A stretch of 64,000 bases of DNA. Origin: DATMER01 sp963741305. Its GTDB lineage: Bacteria > Acidobacteriota > Thermoanaerobaculia > Multivoradales > UBA5704. The stretch is taken from contig CAVUHL010000003.1 in NCBI GenBank assembly GCA_963741305.1, positions 1,054,001 to 1,118,000 of the forward strand, read 5' to 3'. Positions 17,629 through 25,240 of the stretch are shown here, in pieces. Below the pieces are notes generated by a model that did no database searches, was not told the DNA's origin, and saw only the letters and a program-made list of their open reading frames with translations. A program made the translations under genes and the position numbers. Each line of letters opens with the position of its first letter. Position 1 is the first letter of the stretch.

Positions 17629-18394
17629 CCAGGGACTCTTTGACGCTGCGCAGGCGGTAGTACATGACCGTGTAGGCCGTCGCGCCCAGCCCGGTCGCCA
17701 GCACTTGGACGACCAGGGTCAGGACGATCTCGACAGCCTTGTTCAGGAGCCCTATGAGGCCGGCGGCAATACCCAGCCCGAAGCCGAGCAGGCCGAGGAC
17801 GACCAGGACGAAGAAGATGTCCCAGCGGTGGCCGTCGGTCAGGTCCGCGCTGCGGGACATCGACGCCCCGATGCCCGGCTTCTCCTCGATGGCGACCGGG
17901 ACTGCCACCGAGTACATCACGGCGAACATGATGCCGGGGACGACGCAGAGGAGGGTTCCGGCAAAGGTCGCCAGGCCCTGGAGGATCGCCACGCCCAGCA
18001 CAGAGCCGAGTTGCGACAGGCCCACCCGAAGGCTCTCTCCGGCCTCGGTGTTGCGGCCCCGCATGCGTTGGAAGACGGCGTAGGTCACGGCTCCCGTGGA
18101 GATCGGGCCCAGGATCAACCCCTGGAACAGGCCCAGCAGGATCACCAGCCAGGCCATTTCCTGTTTTCCCTCAAGGAAGGAGGTCGCCGCCAGGGAAATG
18201 CCGGCGAGCGGAACGAGCACCACGGACGTCACCAGGAGTGGGACGGGGCTGCTGAAGAAGATCGAGAACGCCTCGCTCAGCACCTCGCCCACAGAGAAGG
18301 CACGCCGGGGAACGGCGGGCAGGAATGTCGGAGGCTGGATAGGCGGATACGAGCCTCCGCCTGGTGGCTGCGCCGTAGGGTCCATTGGGGTCAT
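17597..18394 (-). CDS. Glycerophosphodiesterase-membrane-domain-like integral membrane protein
   Basis: 265 residues with a Pro-rich cytoplasmic N-terminus (about 35 residues) and six or so membrane segments; the middle has VPGIMFAVMYSVAVPVAIEEKPGIGASMSRSADLT (in outline), a pattern seen in many bacterial multi-span proteins that resemble the membrane domain of glycerophosphoryl diester phosphodiesterase. No catalytic residues are evident. First gene of the MoxR operon; a TACGAT box lies only 5 nt before its ATG. Confidence 0.8.
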   Translation of the reverse strand: MTPMDPTAQPPGGGSYPPIQPPTFLPAVPRRAFSVGEVLSEAFSIFFSSPVPLLVTSVVLVPLAGISLAATSFLEGKQEMAWLVILLGLFQGLILGPISTGAVTYAVFQRMRGRNTEAGESLRVGLSQLGSVLGVAILQGLATFAGTLLCVVPGIMFAVMYSVAVPVAIEEKPGIGASMSRSADLTDGHRWDIFFVLVVLGLLGFGLGIAAGLIGLLNKAVEIVLTLVVQVLATGLGATAYTVMYYRLRSVKESLDVDQIASVFD

Positions 18395-18399
18395 TCCGA

Positions 18400-18405
18400 A
18401 TCGTA
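18400..18405 (-). promoter_or_regulatory. -10 box of MoxR operon, leaderless arrangement
   Basis: On the minus strand TACGAT ends 5 nt before ATG 18394. With the usual 5-8 nt from -10 to the transcription start, the mRNA would begin at or next to the ATG. No Shine-Dalgarno-like run lies in between. Confidence 0.5.
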
Positions 18406-18515
18406 TCGTTGCGGTCCGGCGGCGTCAAGGACAGCGGAGGGCGGGAAGGCGCTACCTCTCGTCCGGGGACTGCGGCACGCCCTTCGCAACGGGAGAGATC
18501 GAAGGAGGTGCGCCC

Positions 18516-18947
18516 ATGAAGAACCGTAACATTCTCGCCTTGGCCGCCGCGCTGATGCTGATAGCGTCGTCGCCGGGTCTCGCCAAGAAGGCGCGGGAGA
18601 CGCAGAACTGCCAGTCGTGGAGCAAGGGCCGGGAGCTCCGCTGCCTGTTCGACGACGCCCAGGTCCCCACGGCCACGATCCGGGTGAGGAACACCAGCAA
18701 CTCGCGGGTGAGCTTCTCCTACGACGAGTGGCACAGCAGCTGCGGCACCCGCGGCGGCAAGATCGAATCGGACCGCTACGAGAATCTCGACCCGGGCGAC
18801 TCCGTCGAGATCTTCGTACTGGCGCCGGGCCGCGGGGTCAGTTGCCGGGAAAGCTTCGTCACCGATTGCCGGCGGGGCTCGCGTCAGGTCGGCTGCCCGG
18901 AGGTGCTCCGGGCCGAGGGCACCCTCTGGGTCGGCAACCTGCAGTAG
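18516..18947 (+). CDS. Small secreted cysteine-rich protein
   Basis: 143 residues; signal peptide 1-24 (LALAAALMLIASSPGLA) and a perfect GAAGGAGGTG ribosome site 8 nt before ATG 18516. The mature part has eight or so cysteines, including CQSWSKGRELRC and a C-terminal SCRESFVTDCRRG...GCPE cluster, suggesting several disulfides in the periplasm or outside. It reads like a small beta-sandwich with alternating hydrophobic residues (TATIRVRNTSNSRVSFSY). No family is recognised. Confidence 0.8.
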   Translation: MKNRNILALAAALMLIASSPGLAKKARETQNCQSWSKGRELRCLFDDAQVPTATIRVRNTSNSRVSFSYDEWHSSCGTRGGKIESDRYENLDPGDSVEIFVLAPGRGVSCRESFVTDCRRGSRQVGCPEVLRAEGTLWVGNLQ

Positions 18948-18976
18948 CAGCCGCCCTCGGCCAGCTCGCCCTCTAT

Positions 18977-19774
18977 TTACCTGACCAACAGGCCGAGGTT
19001 TTCCGCGGTCAGGAGGTCCACATCGGTTGGAGACTCCAGGAATGGCCGGACATCGGACACGATCCTCGGCCAGTCCAGCGCCTCCAGTCTTTTGCGGACG
19101 GCTCCGCGCCATTCGGCCAGGTCCAGAGGCGGGTGACCGGTCTGCGTCAAGGCATTGTTCAGCAGGACCAGGTTCGGTGGTGGCCAGCCTGGATCGCTCA
19201 GATACCAGATCAGGTCGTAGACGTCCCTTCCCTTGGGAAACGGACGCTGTAGAAAAGCGTGAAGCTTTCCTGCCAGCAGTGAGGCGGGATCGTGGTGTTG
19301 AAGGCGCAGGATCAGATGCCGGCGGGCGAGAGTGGTCATCAGGACCGCCCCGGCAGGAGGACGGGTATCCACCTCGACCTTAATGGAAAACCCTTCGTTG
19401 CGATGCGGAGTCAATCCGAGCTCCGCCAGGAGACCGGGGAACTTCAGGAACGCGCTATGGACAACTCTCTGGTCGCTGACCCGGACCTCCGTTTCATACC
19501 CCGACCGCGACAGGTCGGACTGGATGGCGCGCAGATACCGTCTGAAGTCGTAGCCGCCTTCCGGACGCTCAAGAGCAAAGTCGAGGTCTTCCGAGTAGCG
19601 GCGGATCCCGTAGAGGAAGCGCAGTGCCGTGCCACCTTGAAAGGCGAGGGAGATCATGGCTCCGGCGCGCTGGAGCGATCCAAGGATTTCCGCCTGAAGG
19701 AGCTCGCGGATGCGGTTGCGGGCCTCGTTGGGGCTCGAGCTGCTCTGGATCAGATCCTTCAGGCGCTCTTTCAT
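18977..19774 (-). CDS. abiEii: AbiEii/AbiGii-type nucleotidyltransferase toxin
   Basis: 265 residues. The nucleotidyltransferase core appears at 43-70: FQGGTALRFLYG and RRYSEDLDFAL, i.e. G-G-T-A-L-R then D-x-D metal ligands. Later motifs, ASLLAGKLHAFLQR and KGRDVYDLIWY, match the family. AbiEii proteins are type IV toxins that stop growth, including during phage infection. The ATG overlaps the antitoxin stop (ATGA), so translation is coupled with antitoxin first, the normal order. Confidence 0.93.
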   Translation of the reverse strand: MKERLKDLIQSSSSPNEARNRIRELLQAEILGSLQRAGAMISLAFQGGTALRFLYGIRRYSEDLDFALERPEGGYDFRRYLRAIQSDLSRSGYETEVRVSDQRVVHSAFLKFPGLLAELGLTPHRNEGFSIKVEVDTRPPAGAVLMTTLARRHLILRLQHHDPASLLAGKLHAFLQRPFPKGRDVYDLIWYLSDPGWPPPNLVLLNNALTQTGHPPLDLAEWRGAVRKRLEALDWPRIVSDVRPFLESPTDVDLLTAENLGLLVR

Positions 19775-20412
19775 AAGGCCTCATAGTCCAGGGCTTCCGT
19801 CTTCGCCAACCGGGAGATCTGACGGACCGCCCGGATCAGCTTAGGCCGGCCGGAGAGCTCCGCAAGCCGCCGCAATTCTTCAAGGCTCAGACTCTCCAGA
19901 TGCTGCACGCGCAGCTCCCTCAGGTATTCGGGAGCGTCGGCTCCGGGTTCCAGATGGATCAGGTCCAGAAGGGCTTTCTCAGGTGTGGCGACAAAGGCTT
20001 CCTGTCCGCCGCCCAGATCCAGGAGGCGGTACCCGGTCAGGAAGCCGCTCTGGATATGGCGGAACTCGTACGTGCCCAGAGCGGTCTGCCAGCGGCCCGG
20101 CCGGCCTGTAGTGACGCTGGTCGTCACCGGCACATGCTCCGGAATGAGTCCATATTGCGCGAGAGAGGACTGAAGGCTTACATACGAGCCTCGTACCAGC
20201 CGGTTGGCTACGAGGAATGGATGGGGCTTTACCTTCTGAAAAGGAGGAGCGAGAGCATAGAGACCGCGCCGGATCTGGTACAGGCGCCCCGCACGAACCC
20301 AGCGGGAAAGCTGGCGTCGAACATCGTCCGGGTTTACCTCGCCGACCAGAAGGAACCCGGTCTCGAAGACAGGCTCCTTGCCGACTGCCTTGAGCAACTC
20401 TCCGAAGTCCAC
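19771..20412 (-). CDS. abiEi: AbiEi-type antitoxin/autorepressor
   Basis: 213 residues: an N-terminal winged-helix part (VRRQLSRWVRAGRLYQIRRGLYAL) and a C-terminal domain with YEFRHI and FVATPEKALLDLIHL. AbiEi proteins neutralise AbiEii and repress their own promoter by binding inverted repeats. GTG 20412 is chosen; no closer ATG exists and an inverted repeat lies directly upstream. The box TAAGTT 6 nt upstream would give a leaderless mRNA. Confidence 0.92.
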   Translation of the reverse strand: MDFGELLKAVGKEPVFETGFLLVGEVNPDDVRRQLSRWVRAGRLYQIRRGLYALAPPFQKVKPHPFLVANRLVRGSYVSLQSSLAQYGLIPEHVPVTTSVTTGRPGRWQTALGTYEFRHIQSGFLTGYRLLDLGGGQEAFVATPEKALLDLIHLEPGADAPEYLRELRVQHLESLSLEELRRLAELSGRPKLIRAVRQISRLAKTEALDYEAL

Positions 20413-20413
20413 G

Positions 20414-20445
20414 GCAGTAACTTACTTGGAATGGCAAGTTACTGC
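20414..20445. promoter_or_regulatory. Inverted-repeat operator of the abiE operon
   Basis: GCAGTAACTT at 20414-20423 is repeated exactly in reverse complement (AAGTTACTGC) at 20436-20445, with a 12-bp spacer. It begins one base before the GTG start of the antitoxin and covers its likely -10 region, fitting autorepression by AbiEi as known for this family. Confidence 0.75.
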
Positions 20446-20460
20446 AATGGAATCGATCCA

Positions 20461-20691
20461 TTACCTCTCGTAGTGGAAGGCCGTGGCCTTGGAGCGGGCT
20501 TTCCGCTTGAGGAGGTTCTCGACGACGATCAGCGTCTCCTCGTGGAGGACCGCGTCGCCGCACTCCGGGCAGATCTCCGCCGGCACGCCGTGGAGGACGA
20601 GCGTCCTCTCGCGGTAGATCACCGAGTGGCTGATGGTCCCGTTCAGCTTCTCGCCCATGTCGCCAGTACAGTCAGGGGTATGGCATTTCAT
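20461..20691 (-). CDS. YgiT-type zinc-finger protein (MqsA N-domain-like)
   Basis: 76 residues. Two pairs of cysteines, C3/C8 (MKCHTPDC) and C41/C44 (CPECGD), bind zinc, followed by the antitoxin-like HEETLIVVENLLKRK. It resembles the zinc half of MqsA antitoxins but lacks the HTH half; no MqsR-like toxin gene is adjacent. It lies 30 bp after the phosphatase gene and may be cotranscribed with it. It also neighbours the abiE genes, so it may belong to a small defence/toxin-antitoxin patch. Confidence 0.85.
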   Translation of the reverse strand: MKCHTPDCTGDMGEKLNGTISHSVIYRERTLVLHGVPAEICPECGDAVLHEETLIVVENLLKRKARSKATAFHYER

Positions 20692-20721
20692 GCCGGTCTT
20701 CCTTTCAAGAAACGGGCCTGG

Positions 20722-22068
20722 TCACTGGATATAGCCCAGGTTCCGGAGGCTCTTGAGCATCTCCTCGTCCTCGGGGGAGGGGAGGAGCGGCTCCTTGGGC
20801 CGGATGCCGTAGCTGTCCACCGTGCGCATGGGCTTGGAGCCCACGAAGGCCTCTTCGAAGGCGGCGGTGAGCGGCTTGCCGGGAAGCTGGGAGGAGATCG
20901 GGAGGTCCAGGAGCCAGGCCATGGTAGGCATCAGGTCGTACACCGAGGCCTGAGCGAGGGTGGCGCCCTTCCGCACGCCCGGTCCGCGGAGGAAGAGGAC
21001 CCCCTTGGCCCTGATGCCGTGCTCTCCGGGCCGGGCGGCCCGGTTCGGGTCCCCGGCGCTCCCCGCGGGCTCGGAACCGTGATCCGAGGCCACGATGAGC
21101 CAGGCGTCCGGCGGGAGCACGTCGAGGATCTCGGCGAGGAACGTGTCGACGTAGCGGTAGGTCCCTTCGACCACGGTCCGGTCGCGCTCCAGGTTGGCGG
21201 GCTTGAGGGCGAACTTCTCGGGCTCCACGAGGTCCCAGCCGTAGTGCTGCACCGGGTCCGGGCCGCGCAGGTAGAGCATCTGGAGATCCGTGGGGCGCTC
21301 GCGCATGAGGTCGAGGCTCACGCGTGAGAGCGGGTAGTCGAGGCGGTAGAACGTCTTGAGCCAGGAGTAGAGGTCGCGCTCGTTCCAGGGAGCCTGGCGC
21401 GCGGCGCCGACCTGCTCGTCGGTGAAGCCGCCGCGGCGCTGGAAGTCGTCCCAGGGGAAGGACTCGGGGGTGATCCAGTGGCGGGCCAGGACGGGCGCGA
21501 TCTCTTCCGGGTAGACCTGCCCCTTCAGCTCGGCCAGGACGTCCCGGTCCGCGGTCCAGAAACGGCGCTCGGAGGTCATCATGTCCCCGAAGGCCGGGTT
21601 GGCGTGGTCGCTCACCACGTAGCCTTTGACCTTCTCGGCCGGCCAGGTGGCCCACCAGCCGATGACGCCCGTGCTCAGGCCGCGGCGGTTGGCAAGCTCC
21701 CAGATCGCCCGTGCCCGGCGCTGGCTGCTGGTGACGGGGATCAAGTGCCCGCTGGGCAGCCGGGCCGTGAAGCCGCGGATGTTGTGGTACTTCGGCCGCT
21801 GGCCCGTGGCGATCGTGGTCCAGATGACCGGCGACTCCGTAACCTGCAGGGTGCCGAGCTGGGGCAGGGACGCCCCTTCCCGGACCAGGCGCTGGAAGGC
21901 GGGCAGCTCTCCCCGCTCGAGCATCGGGCCGAGGACGGTCCAGGTGGCGCCGTCGATGCCGAGGAAGAACAGGCGTGTCTTGGCTTGAAATGAGGAGGTG
22001 GATGAGGAGTCGTCGCGGCAGCCGCTCAAGGCCATCGTCAGGAACAGCAGGATCAGCGCGCGCCTCAA
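20722..22068 (-). CDS. Alkaline-phosphatase-superfamily lipoprotein (type I phosphodiesterase-like)
   Basis: 448 residues. The start is TTG 22068, 5 nt after a perfect AAGGAGG, giving MRRALILLFLTMALSGC, a lipobox with Cys17. Motifs: FFLGIDGATW (metal Asp), TESPVIWTTIATG (nucleophile Thr region), SDHANPAFGD, the LYLRGPDPVQHYGW segment (substrate/metal side) and LIVASDHGSEP near 300 (metal Asp-His). Members hydrolyse phosphate mono- or diesters or transfer groups. Anchored outside the inner membrane. A hairpin at 22085-22113 separates it from the Spy-like gene upstream. Confidence 0.9.
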   Translation of the reverse strand: MRRALILLFLTMALSGCRDDSSSTSSFQAKTRLFFLGIDGATWTVLGPMLERGELPAFQRLVREGASLPQLGTLQVTESPVIWTTIATGQRPKYHNIRGFTARLPSGHLIPVTSSQRRARAIWELANRRGLSTGVIGWWATWPAEKVKGYVVSDHANPAFGDMMTSERRFWTADRDVLAELKGQVYPEEIAPVLARHWITPESFPWDDFQRRGGFTDEQVGAARQAPWNERDLYSWLKTFYRLDYPLSRVSLDLMRERPTDLQMLYLRGPDPVQHYGWDLVEPEKFALKPANLERDRTVVEGTYRYVDTFLAEILDVLPPDAWLIVASDHGSEPAGSAGDPNRAARPGEHGIRAKGVLFLRGPGVRKGATLAQASVYDLMPTMAWLLDLPISSQLPGKPLTAAFEEAFVGSKPMRTVDSYGIRPKEPLLPSPEDEEMLKSLRNLGYIQ

Positions 22069-22084
22069 TAAAGCCTCCTTGAAG

Positions 22085-22113
22085 CCCGGGGCGCCGGATG
22101 CCGGCACCCCGGG
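22085..22113. terminator. GC-rich hairpin after the Spy-like gene
   Basis: Arms CCCGGGGCGCCGG (22085-22097) and CCGGCACCCCGGG (22101-22113) pair over 13 bp with one G-T/U, loop ATG. It lies 24 bp past the Spy-like stop and before the phosphatase start. No T-run follows, so it may be a weak terminator or processing site. Confidence 0.55.
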
Positions 22114-22136
22114 TCCAACGAGTCTATCAAACGGGC

Positions 22137-22610
22137 TTAGTGGCGGATGCGCATCCGCATGCCATGGTGAGGGCCGTCCGGGCGCTCCTTCTCCAGGGCC
22201 TCGAGCTTCTCCTTCTGCTCCTCGGTCAGCAGCGCCTTGAAGCGCTCCATGCCCTCCTCGTGAAGGGCCTGGACCTGCTTCATGGAGGCATGCGCGGCGA
22301 TCGCCTTCTGACCGATCTCCGTGGGGTTGGCATTGCCGGCGTCCAGCAGGGCGAAGATCTCTTCGAACTGCTGGTGGTGCTGCTCCGCGATGGGCTTCAC
22401 CTTGGCCCAGATCTCCTCGTGGATCTGCTTGGCGGCCTCCTTCTGCTCGTCGTTCAGGCCGAGCTCCTCGGCAAAGGCGGGCCCGCCGTGCCTCATGTGT
22501 TCCCCGGGGCCGCCATGGATCATGACCTGCTTGATGTGCGCGCCGGCGAGGGCCGCGCCCGTGACCAGCACGAGGGCGGCGATCAGTGAAAACAGGATCT
22601 TCCTCTTCAT
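22137..22610 (-). CDS. Spy/CpxP-like periplasmic protein (LTXXQ family)
   Basis: 157 residues; signal peptide 1-24; AGGAGATCC before the ATG. The mature protein is a His/Met-rich helical protein with two LTXXQ-like repeats, GLNDEQKEAAKQ (51-62) and LTEEQKEKLEAL (128-139). Family members are ATP-independent periplasmic chaperones or metal/stress sensors. The N-terminal HGGPGEHMRHGG and C-terminal HHGMRMRIRH suggest metal binding. A CpxR-box-like site lies about 100 bp upstream next to the response regulator gene, linking it to the adjacent two-component system. Confidence 0.9.
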   Translation of the reverse strand: MKRKILFSLIAALVLVTGAALAGAHIKQVMIHGGPGEHMRHGGPAFAEELGLNDEQKEAAKQIHEEIWAKVKPIAEQHHQQFEEIFALLDAGNANPTEIGQKAIAAHASMKQVQALHEEGMERFKALLTEEQKEKLEALEKERPDGPHHGMRMRIRH

Positions 22611-22710
22611 TGGATCTCCTTTCCGGATTCCGTTCCAAGCGGAGCCCGCTGTCATCGACACCAATCTAGGGCAACGCCGGACCCCAGACTTCAAGACAAC
22701 GCAAGAAGTT

Positions 22711-22726
22711 TGTAAGGGATGTAAAG
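22711..22726 (-). promoter_or_regulatory. CpxR-box-like site before the Spy-like gene
   Basis: TGTAAGGGATGTAAAG on the + strand: GTAAG, 4-bp gap, GTAAA, matching the CpxR pattern GTAAA-N4-8-GTAAA. The same 16 bases occur in the opposite direction at 25224-25239, before the kinase gene. It lies in the 120-bp gap between the response regulator and the Spy-like gene. Confidence 0.7.
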
Positions 22727-22730
22727 CTTG

Positions 22731-23423
22731 TCACCCGGCAAATCGGTAGCCGCGGCGGTGAACGGTCAGGAAGAGCTCGGGGTGCGAGGGGTTGCGCTCC
22801 AGCTTCTGGCGCAGCGAGCCGACGTGGACGTCGACCGTGCGGGTCACGGGCATGGCGTCATAGCCCCAGACCTTGTCGAGCAGCTCGTCGCGGGTCAGCA
22901 GCGCGCCGCGGTTCTCGATGAAATAGGCGAGGAGCTTGAACTCCAGCGCCGAGAGGGTCACGGGCTCGTCGCCGCGGAAGACCTCGGCGCGCCGGAAGTC
23001 CACGCGCACGTCGCCGAAGGTATACATCCCCGCAGGGGTAGCTGGCGCGGCCGGGGACCGCCGCAGAAGGGCTTCCACGCGGGCGAGCAGCTCGATCATC
23101 TCGAACGGCTTGGTCAGGTAGTCGTCCGCGCCGAGCTTCAGGCCCACCACGCGGTCGATGACCTGGCTGCGGGCCGTGAGCATCAGCACGGGGACCTGCC
23201 CACCACGGGAGCGCAGCTCGCGGCAGACCTCGAAGCCGTCGCGGCCCGGGAGCATGACGTCGAGGATGATCAGGTCGAAGGGCTCGGCCAGGGCCCGCGC
23301 GAGCGCGGTATCGCCGTCGCCGGCCGTCTCCACTTGATAGCCCTCGCTGAGCAGGCGGTCTGAGACGGTGAGGACGAGGCTCGGCTCGTCCTCGACGAGA
23401 AGGATGCGGCGCTCTCCGGTCAA
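22731..23423 (-). CDS. OmpR/PhoB-family response regulator
   Basis: 230 residues. Receiver domain 1-120: acidic EDEPS, phospho-acceptor in LIILDVMLPGRDG (Asp53-55 region), Thr in LMLTARS, Lys in DYLTKPFE. Winged-helix output domain 130-228 (LSALEFKLLAYFIENRGALLTRDELLDKVWG, in outline; RTVDVHVGSLRQKLE; TVHRRGYRF). Its ATG overlaps the kinase stop (ATGA). The site pattern at both promoters fits a CpxR-like binding specificity. Confidence 0.96.
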   Translation of the reverse strand: MTGERRILLVEDEPSLVLTVSDRLLSEGYQVETAGDGDTALARALAEPFDLIILDVMLPGRDGFEVCRELRSRGGQVPVLMLTARSQVIDRVVGLKLGADDYLTKPFEMIELLARVEALLRRSPAAPATPAGMYTFGDVRVDFRRAEVFRGDEPVTLSALEFKLLAYFIENRGALLTRDELLDKVWGYDAMPVTRTVDVHVGSLRQKLERNPSHPELFLTVHRRGYRFAG

Positions 23424-25180
23424 ATGGTGGTTTCCCCGGAGCGGGCCGCGGGCAGGTGCAGGGTGAAGGCGCTCCCGGTCTGGCCTTCAGAGACCACGCT
23501 GACCCGTCCTCCCAGTGCTTCGACCACGTGGCGCACTACGCTCAGCCCGAGCCCGCTGCCCGGGACGCCGTTGGTCTTCGTGTCCTTGCCACGGTAGAAC
23601 GGCTTGAAGAGATGGGGGAGGTCCTCGCGCCGGATGCCCGGCCCGTGGTCGGCGACCGTGATCTCTACCCCTTCCTTCGCGCCCCGCGCCTGGAGGCCGA
23701 TCCATCCCTCCGGCCCTCCATGGCGGACGGCGTTTTCGATCAGGTTCCTCAGGGCTCGCCGCAGGGCCGCGCCGTCCGCGAGCACGGGCGGCAGGCCGGG
23801 CGGGATCTCGCGCTCGACCTGCACCTTCTTCTCGTCGAGAAGGACGCGGCAGTCCTCCAGCGCCCCCTCGACGAGGGCTTTGACGTCCTCCGGCTGCACC
23901 TCGTACACCCTGCGCCCCGACTGGATGCCGGCGAGCTCGAGCACCTGCCCGACCAGGTCGGTGAGGCGGCGGCCTTCGCGCTCGATGAGCGAGCCGTAGC
24001 GCCGCACCTGCTGCGCATCGGCTACGACGCCGTCGGCGAGGTTCTGGCCGGCCGAGCGGATCGCGGTCAGCGGCGTGTGCAGCTCATGGGTAACGCCGGC
24101 CACGAACTCGATCTGCTGCCGGGCCAGGCGCTGCGCCCGTTGCGTGGTCACGACCATCAGCCCCGAGGTGAGGGCCACGAGCGCGAGGATGCCCAGGCTC
24201 ACCGCCATGTTGTGGTGCCGGGCTTTGGCCACCGCGGCCTCCAGGGAGCCCACCCGGTGCTGGATCGCGAGGTGCCACTCGCCTTCCCCGCCCCGGCTTT
24301 CCGGATCGATCTGTTTCTCGCCTTGCTCCTCGGTGGGAGAGACGACGATGTGCATGCCGAACGGGCCATGGCGCTGCCGTATGCCGGGCCCTTCCCGGCG
24401 CTGGCCGCGCGGCCAGACGCGCCGCATCTCGTGGAACGGCCGCAGACCCAGCATCCCCAAACGGAGGTCGGCCGTGCGAAAGGTTTCCAGAGGCACGTCC
24501 GGGTCGGAACGGAAGACCGCGCGTCCCCCGGAGTCGAGCACCGCGAGAGAGTAGTCGGTCCCCTCCGGGCTGCCGAAGTGGCGGCGGGTCAGCTCCGGCA
24601 GCATCTCTTCGGCGAGCACCTGCCTGTCCATCTGCAGGAGCAGGAGCGCGCCGTCTGCCTGCCCGAAGGCCAAGGGGAGGGCGAGCCCGGGGAGGTCGGG
24701 ATCGATCAGGGCGAAGGGAAACCGGTGCTGCCTGTCGGCGATCTCGGTGCCGAGGCGCCGCCGGGCTCCTTCGAAGCCGGCGGGCCAGGGCACCGGCTCG
24801 AAGCGGCGGGCCTCGGGCTGGAACCGCGATAGCTCCAGGGTGCCGTCGGCCTTCCGGCGAGCGGTGAAAAGATCCTGGATCATTTCAGGCCAGGGAGCGT
24901 TTTCGCGCCAGCGGTCGTACTGCCGCAGGATCCGCTCAAGGCCGCTCTCTGGCCCTTCCGGCTCGGGATGGAAGTAGATGAAGGACCGGGTCAGCTCGCG
25001 GTCGAAGTCCTCCGTGAAGCGGGACCCGGCAGACCGGAGGTTCTCATGCATGCGCTGCCGCTCCAGGTCGCTCACCCTCCCGATCACCCGGTACTGGAGG
25101 GTGGCAAGGACGGCGAGCAGAAGCAGGAGGAAGACGGCAATCGCCGGCGGCAGGAGTCGTGCGCGCTCCTGGGAAGTCAT
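23420..25180 (-). CDS. Membrane sensor histidine kinase
   Basis: 586 residues. N-terminal membrane helix (about 12-30), a large extracytoplasmic sensor region (30-310), a second helix (about 325-345), then HisKA with the phospho-acceptor in FVAGVTHELHTPLTAIRSAG (about 365-384), and HATPase_c with N-box NLIENAVRHGG, G1 DHGPGIRREDLPHLFKPFYRG, and G2 VPGSGLGLSVVRHVVEALGG. There is no HAMP-like domain visible. It reads with the response regulator in one operon; the CpxAR-like arrangement with a Spy homologue suggests envelope stress sensing. The likely -10 TATCCT is 9 nt before the ATG. Confidence 0.95.
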   Translation of the reverse strand: MTSQERARLLPPAIAVFLLLLLAVLATLQYRVIGRVSDLERQRMHENLRSAGSRFTEDFDRELTRSFIYFHPEPEGPESGLERILRQYDRWRENAPWPEMIQDLFTARRKADGTLELSRFQPEARRFEPVPWPAGFEGARRRLGTEIADRQHRFPFALIDPDLPGLALPLAFGQADGALLLLQMDRQVLAEEMLPELTRRHFGSPEGTDYSLAVLDSGGRAVFRSDPDVPLETFRTADLRLGMLGLRPFHEMRRVWPRGQRREGPGIRQRHGPFGMHIVVSPTEEQGEKQIDPESRGGEGEWHLAIQHRVGSLEAAVAKARHHNMAVSLGILALVALTSGLMVVTTQRAQRLARQQIEFVAGVTHELHTPLTAIRSAGQNLADGVVADAQQVRRYGSLIEREGRRLTDLVGQVLELAGIQSGRRVYEVQPEDVKALVEGALEDCRVLLDEKKVQVEREIPPGLPPVLADGAALRRALRNLIENAVRHGGPEGWIGLQARGAKEGVEITVADHGPGIRREDLPHLFKPFYRGKDTKTNGVPGSGLGLSVVRHVVEALGGRVSVVSEGQTGSAFTLHLPAARSGETTI

Positions 25181-25189
25181 GGCGAGATC

Positions 25190-25195
25190 AGGATA
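25190..25195 (-). promoter_or_regulatory. -10 box of the kinase operon, near-leaderless
   Basis: TATCCT on the minus strand ends 9 nt before ATG 25180. The CpxR-like box at 25224-25239 lies about 30 bp further upstream, at the -35 position where a PhoB/OmpR-type activator would sit. Confidence 0.5.
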
Positions 25196-25223
25196 ACAGG
25201 GGAGCCCGGGATCGGGTTAAAAA

Positions 25224-25239
25224 CTTTACATCCCTTACA
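25224..25239 (+). promoter_or_regulatory. CpxR-box-like site before the kinase operon
   Basis: CTTTACATCCCTTACA, the exact reverse complement of the site at 22711-22726. It lies between the kinase start and the stop of the dehydrogenase gene, about 44 bp upstream of the kinase ATG. Autoregulation of the two-component operon is inferred. Confidence 0.7.
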
Positions 25240-25240
25240 G

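Noticed and set aside
20461..20691. Complete MqsRA toxin-antitoxin pair
   Set aside because: Only the zinc-finger half of the antitoxin is present and no MqsR-like toxin gene lies on either side.
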